7,433 bases of DNA, from the NCBI GenBank assembly GCA_029077775.1, contig JAQNCU010000132.1, positions 1 through 7,433 on the forward strand. The letters are read 5' to 3'. This document shows, one piece after another, positions 4,980-7,433 of this stretch (within the stretch, counting starts at the first letter, position 1; each line of letters opens with the position of its first letter). Source of the DNA: Acidocella sp. Its GTDB lineage: Bacteria; Pseudomonadota; Alphaproteobacteria; Acetobacterales; Acetobacteraceae. A program made the translations under genes and the position numbers. The notes under the pieces are model-generated. The model did not search any database and was not told where the DNA came from. It was given only the letters and a program-made list of their open reading frames with translations.

Positions 4980-4996
4980 GAGGATGGGTCATCCTC
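4980..4996. repeat. Hairpin in the rpsD 3' flank
   Basis: GAGGATG (4980-4986), loop GGT and CATCCTC (4990-4996) form a perfect 7-base-pair stem, 53 bases after the rpsD stop codon in minus-strand terms. No U-run follows, so a terminator role is uncertain. The rest of the 4796-5048 gap holds a second GC-rich stem (GGCGC/GCGCC near 4933-4946, followed on the minus strand by a short T-run) and no recognisable gene. Confidence 0.4.
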
Positions 4997-5048
4997 ACAG
5001 GCAATGGGTATAAGGGATGCCGTTTTCACGCCCGAAAAACCGAAACCA

Positions 5049-5663
5049 TTACCGTGAATAGTACTCAACCACCAGATTCGGGTCCATCTGCACCGGAAAC
5101 GGCACATCCGAGAGCTTCGGCGCGCGCAGGAATTTACCCTTCATCGCGCGGTGATCGACTTCCATATATTCGGGCACATCGCGCTCCCCGCTCTGCGAGG
5201 CATCGAGCACCACGGCAATCTGCTTGGATTTCTCCCGCACCTCGATAACGTCGTTATCCTTTACGAGAAAAGACGGAATGTTCACCTTATGCCCGTTCAC
5301 CATGATATGCCCGTGGCTGACGAATTGCCGCGCCGCAAAGGGTGTCACCGCAAATTTCAACCGGTAAACCACCGCATCAAGGCGACGCTCCAATATCTCG
5401 ATCAAATTCTCCGAGGTATCGCCCTTCCGGCGCACCGCTTCCTCGTAATATTTGTAGAAAGATTTCTCGGAAATATTGCCGTAATAACCCTTCAATTTCT
5501 GCTTGGCCATCAGCTGCACGCCGTAGTCAGACGGCTTTTTGCGGCGCTGCCCGTGCTGGCCCGGCCCATATTCCCGCTTGTTAACGGGGGATTTCGCGCG
5601 GCCCCATAAATTAACCCCCAAACGGCGGTTGATTTTATACTTACTCTCTGTGCGCTTGGTCAC
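5049..5663 (-). CDS. rpsD: 30S ribosomal protein S4
   Basis: This primary 16S rRNA-binding protein nucleates assembly of the 30S body and forms part of the mRNA entry site. The 204 residues match the usual length of alphaproteobacterial S4. The N-terminal domain (1-93) is the zinc-free form without the four-cysteine motif; the whole protein has no Cys. RREYGPGQHGQRRKKPSDYG-like and QLMAKQKLKGYYG segments are typical. The S4 RNA-binding domain covers about 94-155 (RRLDAVVYRLKFAVTPFAARQ, SHGHIMVNGHKVNIPS). The C-terminus is PNLVVEYYSR. Start GTG 5663 is chosen because it gives the standard TKRTESKYKINRRLG beginning and AAAGGG (5676-5671) lies seven bases upstream. A longer frame from 5765 would add 34 atypical residues. 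It is monocistronic here, as is common in alphaproteobacteria, away from the alpha operon. Confidence 0.97.
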   Translation of the reverse strand: MTKRTESKYKINRRLGVNLWGRAKSPVNKREYGPGQHGQRRKKPSDYGVQLMAKQKLKGYYGNISEKSFYKYYEEAVRRKGDTSENLIEILERRLDAVVYRLKFAVTPFAARQFVSHGHIMVNGHKVNIPSFLVKDNDVIEVREKSKQIAVVLDASQSGERDVPEYMEVDHRAMKGKFLRAPKLSDVPFPVQMDPNLVVEYYSR

Positions 5664-5732
5664 GGCGCTACCCTTTCTTCGTTCAAATTCCGCCGATAGT
5701 CTCTCACCGCACCAAAACGATGAAAGCGGGCG

Positions 5733-5749
5733 CAGGCCACCACGGCCTG
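5733..5749 (-). terminator. Hairpin between the Hint-protein gene and rpsD
   Basis: CAGGCC (5733-5738) and GGCCTG (5744-5749) pair perfectly around five bases. On the minus strand it lies 50 bases after the Hint-gene stop, and a T-richer stretch (CTTTCATCGTTTT) follows after six bases. It could be a weak terminator or part of the rpsD leader. No clear rpsD promoter was found in 5664-5798. Confidence 0.35.
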
Positions 5750-5798
5750 TCCACGTTCCCGGCAATCTCGCACCCTCTAAGCGCCCCGCTAGGCCTCG

Positions 5799-7433
5799 TC
5801 AATCGCGCGCTGAAAATCCGCGCGGTGGCAGCCAGCTTTGCATCACGGCGCTTAGCGTCAAATCTAACGCCTGGGCAGGGCGGCGCAGCGACAAAACCCC
5901 GGTTTTCCCCATCCACAGCCCCCGGTCGCCTTTGGCGCGCGGGTAAAAACCGGACCCCGGGCGGATCGCCGGATTGGGGACGATACACACGCCAAGCTCC
6001 CGCTGGTCCTCTGAATCGGGGTCGGTATCGGCGGGTGTATGGGTCTGCGCGAACAGTGCCACCTCGCGCACGGGCTCGGCAAAGCCAAACGTCGCCACCC
6101 GCAAATCCCCCTCCTGGCTGATCTGCGGCACCACGGAACACCCCGCCGCCATTGCCCGCATCACGGGCCAATAGGTCAGTCCATACCCTGCCGCCAGCGC
6201 GATTCCATGCAGCCGCCGCCGCATCGCCGCCAATTTCGGCCCGCCGGTCACGCGCGGCGCACAGGGTCGCCGCGCCGGGGTCCGCCGCCCGGTTTCATGA
6301 TACAGCGCACCCCGGTTGCCATCGTCGAAATAACTCTCACAGCTTAAGCCCTCGGCCAGCAGCACATCATGCCTGTCGAGTTCGATATGGTAATAGGTCA
6401 CGGCGGACGCCGCCTCACGCAAAATCGTCGCGCCGTTCACCAGATGCGTCACAGGCACCAGCACGCCGTCTTGATACACGCAATGTGAGGGCGACAGCCG
6501 CAGCGGGCGGGCGGGCACCCCGGGCCCGAACGCCCCAGGACGGATCAGCACGGGCAGCACCTGTGCCCAGGCGCCACCGCCGAAATCCAGCACCCGCCGC
6601 CCGATCCACCGCACCGCCCGCCGCCCGCCCGAGGCCGTGATCAACGGGTCGCCCGGCTTCAGGCTCTCCACCGCCCGGTAGCCGTGCGGGCTCAAAAGCC
6701 CGGTGCCGCGCGCAAAACACGGCAGCTCCCCACCCAGCGTGATCAGTGTGCCATCGAACCCATCGGCGGCAATGCTGACCGCCGGTGCGCCCGGCGAAAT
6801 TTCGATGCTGGACAGCGCCAATGTATTGCCCAGACTGTCAAAAATCGTCAGCGCGCCAAAGCTACCCCCGGCATAAGTCACAAGGTTCGGGTTCACCCCC
6901 ACCAGATCGATCGCATCGCTTGCCTGCATGCCCTTGAACCCGGCATTCAACAGCGCCGGATCATCCACCGTCACCACCGCATCGGTGCCGATGAAATCAA
7001 TCGAGGGCCCGCTCACCGTCCCGGTCAGTTCCAGATCGGCCCCACCGCTCACCTGCAACAGCGATTGTATGTTTACGGTGCCCGCGAGCACCAAAGTGCC
7101 GCCCTGTGCGATCATCGTGCCGTCATCGACGATCACAGGCGCATTCACCAACCCGTTGCCCTCAAACCCGGCAGTTGCCAACGTGAAGCTCGCGCCGCTT
7201 ACGGTACCGCCCACCAAATTGGTTGCGGCCGCGTCAAAAATTGCCCCGCTGGCGGTGAACTGCCCGGCGACCGCAAGGCTCCCGCCGAAAATCAAGGCGT
7301 CCTGCGCGCGCAGGGCCGTATTTCTTCCCACCCGCACATCTGCCGCACCGGTCATCCCGAACTGTCCGGCCACATTCAGGCTGGACGCGCCCCCCAGCAT
7401 GAGCCCGCCGCCCGCACTCACGCTCGATGCCTG
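5799..7433 (-). CDS. Hint-domain protein with N-terminal beta-repeat region; 5' end outside the window
   Basis: The frame is open from the right edge through 544 residues to TGA at 5799, so the N-terminus is missing. Residues 1-230 are Gly/Ala/Val/Thr-rich short repeats (GGSLAVAGQF, GGTLVLAGTVNIQ, LELTGTVSG) like beta-helical surface adhesin segments. A Hint_2-type hedgehog/intein module follows (about 239-374). It begins with the expected nucleophile Cys239 (PCFARGTGLLSPHGYRAVESLKPGD), continues RLSPSHCVYQDGVLVPVTHLVNG and ends near YYHIELDRHDVLLAEGLSCESYFDDGNR. The C-terminal region (about 400-544; REVALFAQTHTPADTDPDSEDQRELGVCI) is a domain I associate with Acetobacteraceae Hint_2 proteins. 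The module probably self-cleaves at Cys239, but no intein-type terminal His-Asn is present, so splicing is unlikely. The gene is upstream of rpsD on the same strand with a 135-base gap. Confidence 0.85.
   Translation of the reverse strand, partial: QASSVSAGGGLMLGGASSLNVAGQFGMTGAADVRVGRNTALRAQDALIFGGSLAVAGQFTASGAIFDAAATNLVGGTVSGASFTLATAGFEGNGLVNAPVIVDDGTMIAQGGTLVLAGTVNIQSLLQVSGGADLELTGTVSGPSIDFIGTDAVVTVDDPALLNAGFKGMQASDAIDLVGVNPNLVTYAGGSFGALTIFDSLGNTLALSSIEISPGAPAVSIAADGFDGTLITLGGELPCFARGTGLLSPHGYRAVESLKPGDPLITASGGRRAVRWIGRRVLDFGGGAWAQVLPVLIRPGAFGPGVPARPLRLSPSHCVYQDGVLVPVTHLVNGATILREAASAVTYYHIELDRHDVLLAEGLSCESYFDDGNRGALYHETGRRTPARRPCAPRVTGGPKLAAMRRRLHGIALAAGYGLTYWPVMRAMAAGCSVVPQISQEGDLRVATFGFAEPVREVALFAQTHTPADTDPDSEDQRELGVCIVPNPAIRPGSGFYPRAKGDRGLWMGKTGVLSLRRPAQALDLTLSAVMQSWLPPRGFSARD

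Noticed and set aside
5151..5609. A 152-codon plus-strand frame
   Set aside because: It is antisense to rpsD, which is unambiguous.
6152..6640. A 162-codon plus-strand frame
   Set aside because: It is antisense to the Hint module and gives an Arg/Ala/Pro-rich product typical of shadow frames.

Overview
This window looks like chromosomal DNA of a high-GC alphaproteobacterium. The best guess is Acetobacteraceae (an Acidocella/Acidiphilium-like lineage). That guess rests on the zinc-free 204-residue RpsD, the Hint_2-type protein with its family-specific C-terminal domain, the small EF-hand-like exported protein with a Pro/Gly/His linker, and the mix of sulfur and Fe-S genes. It is recalled family resemblance, not a database result.

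Layout. The left part (1-1707) carries two minus-strand genes in a probable operon, cysE (serine O-acetyltransferase) then a cysteine-desulfurase-like gene. Continuing leftwards in the same open frame, the second gene changes from a class-V aminotransferase/NifS protein into the last part of a xanthine dehydrogenase/aldehyde oxidoreductase large subunit, and runs off the window. The switch lies where the two families resemble each other, and the desulfurase loses its catalytic-cysteine region. It is either a recombination scar or an assembly chimera. A 285-base divergent promoter region separates cysE from a plus-strand alpha/beta hydrolase (COG2945-like). That hydrolase converges on a minus-strand exported beta-barrel-like protein, with a long nested hairpin between them.

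The right part is all minus strand. Reading in transcription order from the right edge: a large Hint-domain protein (5' end outside the window), rpsD (ribosomal protein S4), a small exported EF-hand-like protein with a good rho-independent terminator, an Rrf2-family regulator with four cysteines placed as in an Fe-S or thiol sensor, and the beta-barrel protein. A dyad just upstream of the Rrf2 gene is a candidate autoregulatory operator.

How they fit together. cysE supplies O-acetylserine for cysteine synthesis, a NifS-type enzyme would take sulfur from cysteine, and the Rrf2 protein is of the kind that senses cysteine or Fe-S status. As I recall, the hydrolase family often sits beside suf/isc genes in alphaproteobacteria. 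The left half therefore reads as part of a cysteine/Fe-S module, interrupted at the left edge by the desulfurase-Xdh junction. rpsD, the EF-hand-like protein and the Hint protein look like ordinary chromosomal neighbours. I see no tRNA, rRNA, CRISPR array, insertion sequence or complete mobile element.
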